48,655 nt of DNA from positions 1-48,655 of the forward strand of contig CALHGX010000005.1 of NCBI GenBank assembly GCA_938031185.1. The letters are read 5' to 3'. The notes below the pieces were generated by a model. The model was given only the letters and a program-made list of their open reading frames with translations, did no database searches and had not been told where the DNA came from. Source of the stretch: an uncultured bacterium (lineage in GTDB: Bacteria > Verrucomicrobiota > Kiritimatiellia > CAIKKV01 > CALHGX01). A program made the translations under genes and the position numbers. Each line of letters opens with the position of its first letter. The stretch's first letter is position 1. Of this stretch, positions 1 through 7,380 are shown one piece after another.

Positions 1-2
1 AC

Positions 3-137
3 ATCATCCGCCAACGCGCCCCCAAGATCGACCCTGCCATCGCTTCCTGGCAGCCCCTTGACCTCGGACAAGTCCTGCGCCAGTATATTCCCAACTACCA
101 CCCCAACAGGGGTCACGATCTACCTGTCCATCCCTGA
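3..137 (+). CDS. 3' end of an unrecognised gene (partial)
   Basis: An open frame runs in from the left edge and ends at TGA 135-137, giving 44 residues of C-terminus (ending DLPVHP). I do not recognise the family. The peptide has tryptophan and tyrosine in plausible places (SWQPLDLG, RQYIPNYHP), so it may be real coding sequence. It could equally be a chance open frame in G+C-rich DNA. It stops about 70 bases before tRNA-Gly. Confidence 0.3.
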   Translation: MIRQRAPKIDPAIASWQPLDLGQVLRQYIPNYHPNRGHDLPVHP

Positions 138-160
138 ACACAGACTTTCTGGCCGCCGAT

Positions 161-189
161 TTGACTTGGGATTTCGGAGCTGATAAGAA
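161..189 (+). promoter_or_regulatory. Candidate sigma-70 promoter for tRNA-Gly
   Basis: TTGACT at 161-166 and TAAGAA at 184-189 are separated by 17 bases. The -35 box is good and the -10 box is weak. The start point would fall about 14 bases before the mature tRNA. Confidence 0.4.
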
Positions 190-209
190 ACAAAGGCATC
201 GGCATCCAT

Positions 210-283
210 GCGGGTGTTGCTTAGTGGTAAAGCTCGAGCCTTCCAAGCTCGCATCACGGGTTCGATTCCCGTCACCCGCTCCA
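210..283 (+). tRNA. tRNA-Gly (anticodon UCC)
   Basis: A full cloverleaf can be folded. The acceptor arm GCGGGTG pairs with CACCCGC (273-279). The anticodon stem CGAGC/GCTCG (235-239/247-251) encloses a seven-base loop with anticodon TCC at 242-244. The T arm contains the canonical GGTTCGATTCC. The CCA end is encoded at 281-283. It reads GGA/GGG glycine codons. Confidence 0.95.
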
Positions 284-326
284 ATCGAGCAAGTCGGCAC
301 GGAGATGCTCGCGCGAGGAAGTCCCG

Positions 327-707
327 GTGGATGACAAGGCACAAGGGGGCGATCCGAGAGTTCCGCTGGCGGCTGAGCGGACGTTTCTTGCGTGGATTCG
401 AACCGGCCTGGCGCTGATGGGATTCGGCTTTGTCGTGGCGCGGTTCGGCGTGTTTCTGCGCGAATGGGCCACGGCGCAGAACCTTGCCCACGGTCCAGGG
501 CACGGAGTTTCTTTGTGGCTTGGAATTATTTTGGTCGCTTCAGGCGTGCTCCTCAATGTGGCCGCATTGAGCCGCTACCGCCGTTATCTTCGTCAGATAG
601 CCCAAGGAATCATGCCGGAACCCAAGACGGGCCTTGAAACCGTTCTGGCCCTTGTCCTGTCTCTGCTTGGCATCGTGTCCGTGCTCTATTTTGTTTGGGT
701 GTCGTAG
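327..707 (+). CDS. DUF202 family inner-membrane protein
   Basis: This is a 126-residue protein of the DUF202 (YidH-like) family. The N-terminal motif LAAERTFLAWIRTGLALMGFGF is characteristic of the family. Three hydrophobic segments lie at about residues 22-46, 61-83 and 103-125, with a basic loop (RYRRYLRQ) before the third. The start is GTG at 327. No ATG in this frame would keep the conserved ERTFLAW region. Function in the family is not established. It sits alone between tRNA-Gly and the sigma-54 activator, 45 bases upstream of the latter, and could be cotranscribed with it. Confidence 0.85.
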   Translation: MDDKAQGGDPRVPLAAERTFLAWIRTGLALMGFGFVVARFGVFLREWATAQNLAHGPGHGVSLWLGIILVASGVLLNVAALSRYRRYLRQIAQGIMPEPKTGLETVLALVLSLLGIVSVLYFVWVS

Positions 708-752
708 GCGCGGCAGGAGGCGCGTATGGGCCGCGTGGGCGTGTGAAAGGCG

Positions 753-2147
753 ATGAAGAAGGAACCCATTCCCATCCCGAAAGAGTCCTGGAGCGGCGCC
801 GAAAGCATCCTGGAAAGCATCTCGGACGGTGTGTTTACGGTGGATGGGAACTGGCGGATCACCTCGTTCAATCGTGCCGCGGAGTCTATTACCGGCATTC
901 GCAGACAGGACGCACTGGGCCGGATGTGCTCGGAGGTCTTCCGCGCCAGTATGTGCGAGGCGGATTGCGCCCTACGCCACACGGTCAAGACCGGCAAACC
1001 CATCGTCAACAAGTCCGCCTTCATCGTGAACGCCGACGGCCGCCGGATACCGATCTCCGTATCCACGGCGATTCTTCGCGACAACCGCGGCCGAATCGTC
1101 GGCGGCGCGGAGACCTTTCGGGACCTCAGCCTTGTGGAAGAACTGCGCAAGGAGCTGCAAGGACGTTTCCAGGTGGGCGATCTTGTGAGCCGCAGCCCCG
1201 CTATGCGGCGCATCTTCGATCTGCTGCCGCAGATTGCGCCCAGCGACGCTACGGTGCTGATTCACGGGGAGACCGGAACGGGCAAGGAACTCCTGGCCCG
1301 CGCCATCCACAATCTCAGCCCCCGCAAGAACAAGCCGTTTGTGGGTATCAACTGCGGCGCGTTGCCCGACACGCTGCTGGAGTCCGAGTTGTTTGGTTAT
1401 GTCAAAGGCGCATTCACAGGGGCGGCGAAGGACAAGCCAGGCCGCTTCGCCCTGGCTGAAGGGGGCACGGTGTTTTTAGACGAGATTGGCGATATCAGCC
1501 CAGCGTTGCAGGTGCGGCTTCTGCGCGTGCTGCAGGAACGGACCTATGAACCACTTGGTGGCACGGAGACGAGGCGCGCCAACGTGCGCATTATTGCCGC
1601 CACGCACCGGGACCTGTCCGCGCTGATCCGCAAAGGCTTGTTCCGCGAGGACCTTTTCTATCGCCTGAATGTCGTCAAGCTGGACCTGCCGCCTCTCCGC
1701 AAGCGCAAGGAGGACGTGCCCCTGCTCGTGGAGCACTTCGTTGCCCGGTTCAACCGGCGGCAGGGCAAGTCCGTCGCCGGAGTGACCCCCGATGTCATGG
1801 CGCTGCTCATGGCGCACGATTACCCCGGCAATGTCCGGGAGTTGGAAAACATCATCGAGCGGGCGTTCGTGCTGTGTGCCGGGGGCCAAATTGAACGCAA
1901 GCACCTGCCGCCCGAACTCACGGGACAGCCGGCACTGGTTCCCGCCCCTGCTGCCGAGAGGATGGCCGACCAGATGCGCGCCGCCGAAGCGCAGGCCATT
2001 CGCGCCGCCCTGGAGCGCTGCGGCGGGAACCGCCTCGCCGCCGCTCGCGCGCTGGGCCTGCACAAGAGCACGCTGTTCCGCAAGATCCGGGCGCTGGGGA
2101 TCGAACTGCCTCGCGAAGACGGTCGCCGAAGCCGGCGCAAGAGTTAA
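753..2147 (+). CDS. PAS domain sigma-54-dependent transcriptional activator
   Basis: This 464-residue enhancer-binding protein is expected to activate RNA polymerase carrying sigma-54. A PAS domain spans about residues 15-125 and contains cysteines C59, C68 and C72. The AAA+ domain spans about 145-375, with Walker A GETGTGKE (172-179), the sigma-54 contact loop GAFTGA (219-224), Walker B VFLDEIG (240-246), and the R-finger region near [12 protein letters not shown] Fis-type helix-turn-helix closes the protein (about 425-455, [21 protein letters not shown]). There is no response-regulator receiver domain, so the signal is probably sensed by the PAS domain itself. The nearest downstream gene has a strong -24/-12 promoter, so this is very likely its activator. 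The arrangement resembles DVU2106 beside the Desulfovibrio vulgaris orp operons (from memory). The specific ligand is unknown. Confidence 0.93.
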   Translation: MKKEPIPIPKESWSGAESILESISDGVFTVDGNWRITSFNRAAESITGIRRQDALGRMCSEVFRASMCEADCALRHTVKTGKPIVNKSAFIVNADGRRIPISVSTAILRDNRGRIVGGAETFRDLSLVEELRKELQGRFQVGDLVSRSPAMRRIFDLLPQIAPSDATVLIHGETGTGKELLARAIHNLSPRKNKPFVGINCGALPDTLLESELFGYVKGAFTGAAKDKPGRFALAEGGTVFLDEIGDISPALQVRLLRVLQERTYEPLGGTETRRANVRIIAATHRDLSALIRKGLFREDLFYRLNVVKLDLPPLRKRKEDVPLLVEHFVARFNRRQGKSVAGVTPDVMALLMAHDYPGNVRELENIIERAFVLCAGGQIERKHLPPELTGQPALVPAPAAERMADQMRAAEAQAIRAALERCGGNRLAAARALGLHKSTLFRKIRALGIELPREDGRRSRRKS

Positions 2148-2248
2148 TACAGTCGCGGAAAAGCGCCCATTCTGTCGTCATAGGGTAGCATTGAAGCGAC
2201 TCAAATTATCCCGCGGTTTTGCCGGCAAATACGCGTAACAGATCAGAT

Positions 2249-2262
2249 TGCAAAGGGTTGCA
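2249..2262 (+). promoter_or_regulatory. Candidate activator-binding inverted repeat
   Basis: TGCAA-AGGG-TTGCA is a perfect 5-base inverted repeat with a 4-base spacer, 27 bases upstream of the -24/-12 element. It could be an enhancer half-site pair for the adjacent activator, although sigma-54 enhancers usually lie further upstream. Confidence 0.25.
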
Positions 2263-2288
2263 TCTTGCGCTGCAGCCGTCATTCCTTC

Positions 2289-2304
2289 TGGCACGGCGCG
2301 TGCG
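2289..2304 (+). promoter_or_regulatory. Sigma-54 (-24/-12) promoter
   Basis: TGGCACG-GCGC-GTGCG matches the sigma-54 consensus TGGCACG-N4-TTGCW except at the first T of the -12 half and the last base. The invariant GG (2290-2291) and GC (2302-2303) have the required 12-base offset. Transcription would start near 2315, 13 bases before the ATG of the NifX-like gene, and would read into the Orp-like operon. Confidence 0.8.
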
Positions 2305-2327
2305 TATCCATATGCCGCCAAAACATC

Positions 2328-2786
2328 ATGAAGGTGGCGATCACAACGTGGAATGGCCGAGTTTCGCCAGTGTTGGATGTGGCGCGGCAGGTTGTTCTGG
2401 TGAACATTCATGACGGGCGTGAGGTGGGCCGGCTTGAAGCGTCACTGCCGGGGTCCGACCTGCAGGCGCAGGTTGCTGCGCTGGTTGCGCTGGGCGCGGA
2501 CGTGTTGATTTGCGGGGCGATCTCCCGTCCGATGGCGTCGGCGTTGTCTCTCGCGGGGCTGCGGCCTATTCCTTTCACGGCGGGCACGGTTGAAGATGTG
2601 CTGGCCGCGTGGCAGAGCGGTAACCTGCTGAATCCCGCGTTTACAATGCCGGGGTGCTGCGGCCGAATGAGGCGTTTCCGTGGAGTATGGAGCGGGGGGC
2701 GGCACCGCCGGCAAGGACATGAACCGGATGAACCGTTGCCCCCTCGGGAGGCACAGGACGCCAAAGGCAAAGGCGAAAAACGGTAG
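2328..2786 (+). CDS. NifX/NifB-like (dinitrogenase FeMo-cofactor family) protein 1
   Basis: The first 105 residues of this 152-residue protein form a NifX/NifB C-terminal-like fold (Pfam Nitro_FeMo-Co), a ribonuclease-H-like domain that binds metal-sulfur clusters in known members. The start MKVAITTWNGRVSPVLDVA is typical. The domain end MPGCCGRMRRFR carries a CC pair seen in free-standing members. The last 40 residues are basic, low-complexity and not conserved as far as I can tell. A G-run at about 2694-2699 makes the tail sensitive to a one-base error. It is the first gene behind the sigma-54 promoter. ATG 2328 is preferred because the in-frame sequence further upstream would include the promoter. 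No nif structural genes are present, so a nitrogenase role is unlikely. Confidence 0.85.
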   Translation: MKVAITTWNGRVSPVLDVARQVVLVNIHDGREVGRLEASLPGSDLQAQVAALVALGADVLICGAISRPMASALSLAGLRPIPFTAGTVEDVLAAWQSGNLLNPAFTMPGCCGRMRRFRGVWSGGRHRRQGHEPDEPLPPREAQDAKGKGEKR

Positions 2787-2841
2787 GAAAAGAAAGTAGT
2801 CCTTGGGCCGAGGGGCTTAGCGGCTTGGTGAAAAGGAAGAA

Positions 2842-3201
2842 ATGAAAATCGCAATTACAGCAACTGGCAAAGACATATCAAACAACCTGGATCCAAGGTT
2901 CGGACGCGCCAAGTACTTCATTGTTGTGGACACGGATACAAACGAGTCGGCGGCCCACGACAACACGCAGAATCTGAACGCGGCGCAAGGCGCTGGAATT
3001 CAGACGACGGAAACGGTGGTAGGGCTGGGAGTGGAGGCCGTGATTACGGGCAATGTGGGGCCAAAAGCATTTCGCGTTTTGAAGGCGGCAGGAATCAAGG
3101 TGTATTTGTGCGGCGAGATGACGGTCGCCCAAGCGGTGAGGAGCTTCAGGGAAGGCCGTTTGAAGGAAACAACAGCGGCCAACGTTGAAGGGCACTGGTA
3201 A
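2842..3201 (+). CDS. NifX/NifB-like (dinitrogenase FeMo-cofactor family) protein 2
   Basis: This 119-residue single-domain protein begins MKIAITATGKDISNNLDPRF, followed by GRAKYFIVVD, the hallmark of the free-standing Nitro_FeMo-Co family. Near the middle lies the GAGIQTTETVVGLGVEAVITG segment. This type is the closest in the window to the Orange Protein (ORP) of sulfate reducers, which binds a Mo-Cu sulfide cluster. That ligand is known from the family and not shown here. A good ribosome-binding site (AAGGAAG) precedes the ATG. The next gene, for a DUF5320 protein, follows by 26 bases. Confidence 0.88.
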   Translation: MKIAITATGKDISNNLDPRFGRAKYFIVVDTDTNESAAHDNTQNLNAAQGAGIQTTETVVGLGVEAVITGNVGPKAFRVLKAAGIKVYLCGEMTVAQAVRSFREGRLKETTAANVEGHW

Positions 3202-3227
3202 CGACCAGCAACGGAAAGGAGGCAGCA

Positions 3228-3611
3228 ATGCCGGCAGGAGACGGAACGGGGCCCATGGGAAGGGGGCCGATGACAGGGCGCGGAGCTGGATTCTGCGCCG
3301 GATATGGAGTGGCTAGGTACATGAATTCGATTCCCGGACGAGGGTTGGGGATGGGATTCGGGGGCGGGCGCGGCGGGGCCCGAGGGGGCGGACACGGGTG
3401 GCGAAACATGTTCTACGCCACGGGTCTGAGCGGATGGCAGCGCGCCGCAGCGGGCTGGCCCATCGCGGCTGAAGCTCCGCCGTCGGCGGGCGCAGCAAAT
3501 CGCGAGCAGCAGATGCAAGCGCTCAAAAGCCAGGCGGAGTTCCATGAAAGCGCGCCGGGCAAGCTCCGGAAGCGCATAGAGGAACTTGAATCTCAGAAGG
3601 CGGGGACGTGA
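3228..3611 (+). CDS. DUF5320 family glycine-rich small protein
   Basis: The 127-residue protein begins MPAGDGTGPMGRGPMTGRGA, followed by FCAGYG, the signature of the DUF5320 family. These proteins regularly accompany NifX-like proteins and MinD/ferredoxin ATPases in anaerobes. A glycine/arginine-rich middle (residues about 38-62) is followed by a charged C-terminal helix with coiled-coil character (about 88-125, KLRKRIEELESQKAG). No catalytic motif is visible and the biochemical role is unknown. It overlaps the possible upstream TTG start of the next gene, which suggests translational coupling. Confidence 0.82.
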   Translation: MPAGDGTGPMGRGPMTGRGAGFCAGYGVARYMNSIPGRGLGMGFGGGRGGARGGGHGWRNMFYATGLSGWQRAAAGWPIAAEAPPSAGAANREQQMQALKSQAEFHESAPGKLRKRIEELESQKAGT

Positions 3612-4755
3612 CCTGAAACTTGCGATTGCCAGCGGGAAAGGCGGTACCGGGAAAACGACCGTTGCCGTGAATTTGGCTTGCGCTCTGGCAGATGCTGGCC
3701 AGACGGTTCAGTACCTTGACTGCGACGTCGAGGAGCCGAACGGCCATATTTTTCTGAAGCCGGAGATCAAGGTCATTGAGCCGGTCGGCATTCCCGTGCC
3801 TATGGTGGACGAGGAGAAGTGCACAGGGTGCCGCAAGTGCGCCGAGGTTTGTCAGTATCATGCCATCGCGGTGCTGGAAAAACCCTTGGTCTTCGCCGAA
3901 CTGTGCCACGGATGTGGCGGCTGCACCCTCGTGTGCCCGGAACAGGCCATTCGCGAGGGAAATCGGACAATTGGCGTGGTCGAGACAGGACGGGGCCAAG
4001 GGTTGGTCTTTGTTCAGGGGCGCCTGAACGTCGGCGAGCCCATGGCGCCGCCGCTGATTCGAGCGGTGAAGCAAAAGGCTATTGCGGACGGTGTGGCGAT
4101 CATGGACGCTCCGCCGGGCACGTCCTGTCCGGTCGTAGCCACGGTACGAGACGCCGACCATGTCCTTCTGGTTACAGAACCAACCCCTTTTGGACTGAAT
4201 GACTTGCGTCTGGCCGTGGAAATGATTCGGCAGCTTGGGGTCCCGCATGGGGTCGTCATCAACCGGGCTGATTCCGGAGACCGGCGCGTGCGCGATTTCT
4301 GCGCGGCGGCGACAATCCCGATTCTGTTGGAGATTCCCGACGACCGTCGCGTGGCGGAGGCGTATTCCCGCGGGCGCATGGCCGTTCGCGTCTTGCCAGA
4401 GTGGTCGGATCGCATGCTGAAGCTTTTTGGGAGCGGATACGGTCGGCATGAAAGAAATCGTTGTCGTCAGCGGCAAAGGGGGCACGGGCAAGACGAGCAT
4501 AGTTGCTTCGTTCGCCGCATTGAGCGGACAGGCCGTGCTGGCAGACTGCGACGTGGACGCAGCCGACCTGCATTTGGTGCTGACACCCACGATCCGTCGG
4601 GGAGAGGAATTCCGCTGCGGATACGAGGCGATTATCAGACAGAAGGACTGCATCGGTTGTGGCGCCTGTCTGGCGCGGTGCCGATTCGGTGCGATTCTGA
4701 AGAGCGATGGCGGCGCGGGGGAAGCATCCTTCGCCGTCGATGCGACGGCTTGTGA
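3586..4755 (+). CDS. MinD-family P-loop ATPase with inserted 4Fe-4S ferredoxin domain (copy 1), probable 3' frameshift
   Basis: This is an Mrp/MinD-type ATPase with a bacterial ferredoxin domain inserted after the P-loop (COG1149 type). P-loop SGKGGTGKTT lies near residues 16-25. Two CxxCxxCxxxC clusters use C79/C82/C85/C89 and C107/C110/C113/C117, and a second nucleotide motif DAPPGTSCPV follows. Such proteins usually have about 280-295 residues. Here the frame stays open to 389, and everything after about residue 282 is an out-of-frame reading of the next gene. A one-base correction in the T-run at 4424-4428 would give an ending LFWERIRSA and a TGA at 4449-4451 overlapping the next ATG. The true gene end is therefore probably 4451. 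The start is uncertain: TTG 3586, or CTG 3613 preceded by AGAAGGCGGGG, which would give the usual MKLAIASGKGG start. Confidence 0.85.
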   Translation: MNLRRRGRDLKLAIASGKGGTGKTTVAVNLACALADAGQTVQYLDCDVEEPNGHIFLKPEIKVIEPVGIPVPMVDEEKCTGCRKCAEVCQYHAIAVLEKPLVFAELCHGCGGCTLVCPEQAIREGNRTIGVVETGRGQGLVFVQGRLNVGEPMAPPLIRAVKQKAIADGVAIMDAPPGTSCPVVATVRDADHVLLVTEPTPFGLNDLRLAVEMIRQLGVPHGVVINRADSGDRRVRDFCAAATIPILLEIPDDRRVAEAYSRGRMAVRVLPEWSDRMLKLFGSGYGRHERNRCRQRQRGHGQDEHSCFVRRIERTGRAGRLRRGRSRPAFGADTHDPSGRGIPLRIRGDYQTEGLHRLWRLSGAVPIRCDSEERWRRGGSILRRRCDGL

Positions 4756-5320
4756 GGGATGCGGCGCGTGTGTGTGGACGTGTCCGGTGAGGGCGATTGA
4801 TTTTCGGGAGCGACGCGCCGGAGAATGGTTTGTGTCTGAGACTCGCTTTGGCCCGATGGTACATGCGCGGCTGAATCCGGGCGGGGAGAACTCTGGCAAA
4901 CTGGTCAGCCACGTGCGAAACGTTGCCCGAAGTCTCGCCGAGGAACGGAAGAACGATCTGGTCCTGGTGGATGGTCCGCCGGGCGTGGGCTGCGCGGTGA
5001 TCGCGTCCGTGAGCGGGGCATCCCTGGTTCTCGTCGTGACCGAACCAACGATGTCGGGTGCACACGACATGGCTCGAGTGTTGGAGCTCACGAGGCATTT
5101 CAGGGTTTCGGCTGCGGTCTGCGTGAACAAGTGGGACTTGAACGAGGAGATAACGGGGCGCATTGAAAAGGAGGCGCGCCAGCATGGCGCGACGGTGGTC
5201 GGGCGGGTGCGATATGACCGCGCCGTCACCGACGCGCAACGTCGCGGTCAGCCGGTGGTGGAATGGCCGGCCTCATGGGCCGGCGACGACATCAAAGCCG
5301 TATGGGAGAACGTGTCATGA
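4448..5320 (+). CDS. MinD-family P-loop ATPase with inserted 4Fe-4S ferredoxin domain (copy 2)
   Basis: This 290-residue partner of the preceding ATPase has the same architecture. P-loop VVSGKGGTGKTS lies at residues 7-17. The ferredoxin insert has C68/C71/C74/C78 and C102/C105/C108/C112. The Walker-B-like motif VLVDGPPGVGC follows, then TEPTMSGAHDMARVLELTRHF. Tandem, non-identical pairs of these ATPases with NifX-like proteins are the core of the Orp complex in Desulfovibrio (from memory). They are thought to move or insert metal-sulfur clusters in an ATP-dependent way, by analogy with Mrp/Nbp35. ATG 4448 starts at the P-loop strand as expected. The stop overlaps the start of the CoA-binding protein as ATGA. 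Confidence 0.92.
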   Translation: MKEIVVVSGKGGTGKTSIVASFAALSGQAVLADCDVDAADLHLVLTPTIRRGEEFRCGYEAIIRQKDCIGCGACLARCRFGAILKSDGGAGEASFAVDATACEGCGACVWTCPVRAIDFRERRAGEWFVSETRFGPMVHARLNPGGENSGKLVSHVRNVARSLAEERKNDLVLVDGPPGVGCAVIASVSGASLVLVVTEPTMSGAHDMARVLELTRHFRVSAAVCVNKWDLNEEITGRIEKEARQHGATVVGRVRYDRAVTDAQRRGQPVVEWPASWAGDDIKAVWENVS

Positions 5321-5700
5321 AGGTGGCCGTCCTGGGTGCGAGCAACAAACCGGACCGTTACAGTTACAAAGCGGTGATGCTGCTCAAGGAGAAGGGGCAC
5401 ACCGTCTATCCCGTCCATCCAACGCTGACCGAAATCGAGGGCATCCCGGTGTTCCCCTCCCTGCGGCGGCTGCCGGCGGCACCGGACGTAATCAGCGTGT
5501 ATCTCGGTCCCGCCAACCAGCGGGCCATCGCGGAGGAAATGCTTCAGAGCCGGCCCCGGCGCGTGATCTTCAATCCCGGCGCGGAGAATCCGGATTTGGC
5601 CGCGCGGCTTCAGGCGGCGGGGATTGAACCTTTGAACGCCTGCACATTAGTGCTGCTAAGAACCGGACAATTTGAGGCGGGGAGTAGGGCAAAAGAATAG
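5317..5700 (+). CDS. CoA-binding domain protein
   Basis: This 127-residue protein of the CoA_binding_2 (YccU-like) family has a Rossmann-like fold. Features are the N-terminal MKVAVLGASNKPDRYSYKA, the HTVYPVHPTLTEIEG motif, and PDVISVYLGPANQ followed by FNPGAEN. It is expected to bind CoA or a related nucleotide. No enzymatic activity is established for free-standing members. The ATG overlaps the ATPase stop (ATGA), so translation is coupled and it belongs to the same operon. Confidence 0.88.
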   Translation: MKVAVLGASNKPDRYSYKAVMLLKEKGHTVYPVHPTLTEIEGIPVFPSLRRLPAAPDVISVYLGPANQRAIAEEMLQSRPRRVIFNPGAENPDLAARLQAAGIEPLNACTLVLLRTGQFEAGSRAKE

Positions 5701-5721
5701 AACAAGTGGAGGACACCAAAC

Positions 5722-6060
5722 ATGAGGATCGCCATACCGGTGGCGGAAGGAAAACTTTGCGTCCACTTCGGACATTGCGAGCAGTTTGCGTTGATTGATA
5801 TGGATGATAAGACCGGGAAGGTGACGGGCACCCAGATGCTCACACCTCCTCCTCACGAGCCGGGTGTTTTGCCTCGCTGGCTGCACCAGAAGGGGGCCAC
5901 CGTTATTCTCGCAGGGGGGATGGGGCATCGGGCTCAGTCGCTGTTCGCAGAAAACGGCATCAAGGCGGTGATTGGCGCTCCGGTTGCGCCGCCGGAGAAG
6001 CTGGTTGCCGAGTATCTTGCCGGCACGCTGGCGACCGGCGAAAATATGTGTGCCCACTGA
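5722..6060 (+). CDS. NifX/NifB-like (dinitrogenase FeMo-cofactor family) protein 3
   Basis: This is a 112-residue Nitro_FeMo-Co domain protein of a different subtype from the two upstream. It has the conserved VHFGHCEQFAL (residues 14-24), PPPHEPGVLPRWLH (42-55) and VILAGGMGHRAQ, and ends in a cysteine/histidine tail ENMCAH. The HFGHC and PPHEPG histidines and cysteines could ligate a metal cluster (inference). GGAGG eight bases before the ATG gives a strong ribosome-binding site. It is the last of three family members in this cluster. Confidence 0.9.
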   Translation: MRIAIPVAEGKLCVHFGHCEQFALIDMDDKTGKVTGTQMLTPPPHEPGVLPRWLHQKGATVILAGGMGHRAQSLFAENGIKAVIGAPVAPPEKLVAEYLAGTLATGENMCAH

Positions 6061-6216
6061 GATCGGCCAAAGCGAAGGCGTGGGTGGAAGACATTTTAGA
6101 GGAATCAGCGCGGGCGGCTTCAACGAAGTTGCCAGCGGGCAAGGCTTTTGGTACCTTCTCGCCGTCAGGCTGGGCTGTAGCCCTTCGGGGGAGGGACCAG
6201 AAAGGATGGTGGCGGG

Positions 6217-6759
6217 ATGAAATGGCGGACGGAGGACGGCGGGTGGAGTCCGTATCTTGCGGGCGCGTTGGTGGGCGTACTGGCTGTGGCTTCGGCGTTG
6301 GCCACGACCAAGGTTACAGGCAAGGCGAGTTATCTTGGCGCTTCGACCACTTTCGTGCGGGCGGCCGGGCTGCTGGAACGCAAGGTCGCGCCTCAGCATG
6401 TGACCAATAACGAGTACTTCGCCAAGGAAAAAGTGCAAGTGGACTGGCAGTTCATGCTGGTCGTTGGCATCTTCATCGGCGCACTGGTTTCTTCGTTGAC
6501 CGACGGAAGTTTTCGGTTGGAATCGGTACCGCCGACATGGGCGGCACGGTTTGGCTCCGCCGTTTGGAAAAGGGCGTTATGGGCGATCATCGGCGGTATT
6601 GTGGCGATGATCGGTGCGCGAATGGCCGATGGATGTCCCAGCGGGCACGGATTGAGCGGGCTGATGCAGTTGTCGCTCAGCGGGTTTGCGGCGCTGGCCC
6701 TGTTTTTCGGCACTGGAGTGCTGGCTGCGTACTTCATCTACGGGAGGCGAAAAACATGA
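6217..6759 (+). CDS. YeeE/YedE family sulfur transporter, N-terminal half
   Basis: This 180-residue membrane protein has four or so hydrophobic segments (about residues 13-30, 77-96, 117-136, 150-172). It carries the family signature CPSGHGLSGLMQLS near residue 140. YeeE/YedE proteins carry thiosulfate or related sulfur species using conserved cysteines (known for TsuA). Here the family is split into two adjacent genes, as is common. The 156 bases upstream (6061-6216) hold no gene, and I see no clear promoter there. The stop TGA overlaps the next ATG (ATGA). Confidence 0.88.
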   Translation: MKWRTEDGGWSPYLAGALVGVLAVASALATTKVTGKASYLGASTTFVRAAGLLERKVAPQHVTNNEYFAKEKVQVDWQFMLVVGIFIGALVSSLTDGSFRLESVPPTWAARFGSAVWKRALWAIIGGIVAMIGARMADGCPSGHGLSGLMQLSLSGFAALALFFGTGVLAAYFIYGRRKT

Positions 6760-7283
6760 ATAGCCAGATGCTCGGCCTGGTGACGGGTGTCTTGTTCGGC
6801 TTTCTTTTGCAAAAAGGGCGAGTATTGCGCTTCGACAAGCAGGTTGGCGCAATGCGCCTAAAGGACATGACCATTTTGAAGTTCATGCTTTCAGCCATCC
6901 TGGTGGGCATGGTTGGGGTGTACCTGTTCGAAGGCCTGGGAGTAATCAAGTTCAATCACAAGTCCATGAATGTGGGCGCGGTGGTGCTTGGCGGAATTTT
7001 GTTTGGCGCGGGGTGGTCGGTGATGGGTTTTTGTCCCGGCACCTCGGTGGGGGCGATTGGAGAAGGTCGTTGGCACGCCGTTTTCGCCGTTCTGGGTATG
7101 CTGTTGGGGGCCGCGCTCTACGCGGAACTCTATCCCGTGCTGTACACCACGGTTTTGGCTTGGAAGGATTTCGGGAAAATTGGCCTTCCCGAAATGTTGG
7201 GTGTATCGCCTTGGGTGATTATTCCTGTCTTATGGGCCGCGTCACTGGGGCTTTTCGCGTGGTTTGAAAAACGAGGGTTGTAA
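6756..7283 (+). CDS. YeeE/YedE family sulfur transporter, C-terminal half
   Basis: This 175-residue membrane protein pairs with the previous gene. Four or five hydrophobic segments are visible. The conserved cysteine motif MGFCPGTSVGAIGEGR lies near residues 90-105, matching the CPSGH motif of the other half. ATG 6756 overlaps the upstream stop. Together the two halves would form one transporter, probably for thiosulfate or another reduced sulfur compound (substrate inferred from the family). Confidence 0.88.
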   Translation: MNSQMLGLVTGVLFGFLLQKGRVLRFDKQVGAMRLKDMTILKFMLSAILVGMVGVYLFEGLGVIKFNHKSMNVGAVVLGGILFGAGWSVMGFCPGTSVGAIGEGRWHAVFAVLGMLLGAALYAELYPVLYTTVLAWKDFGKIGLPEMLGVSPWVIIPVLWAASLGLFAWFEKRGL

Positions 7284-7380
7284 TGAGAAGCCTCATCTCA
7301 GGCGTTCTGCGGGCGGCCAGAAGGGACAAGGGCTCGCGGTGGATACGAAACAGCAACAGCAAGGAAGGGGAAGGTGAACG

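Noticed and set aside
2328-6060. A nitrogen-fixation locus, suggested by three NifX/NifB-like proteins.
   Set aside because: There are no nifH, nifD, nifK, nifE or nifN genes, and the NifB-like proteins lack the radical-SAM part. The context fits Orp-type metal-sulfur proteins.
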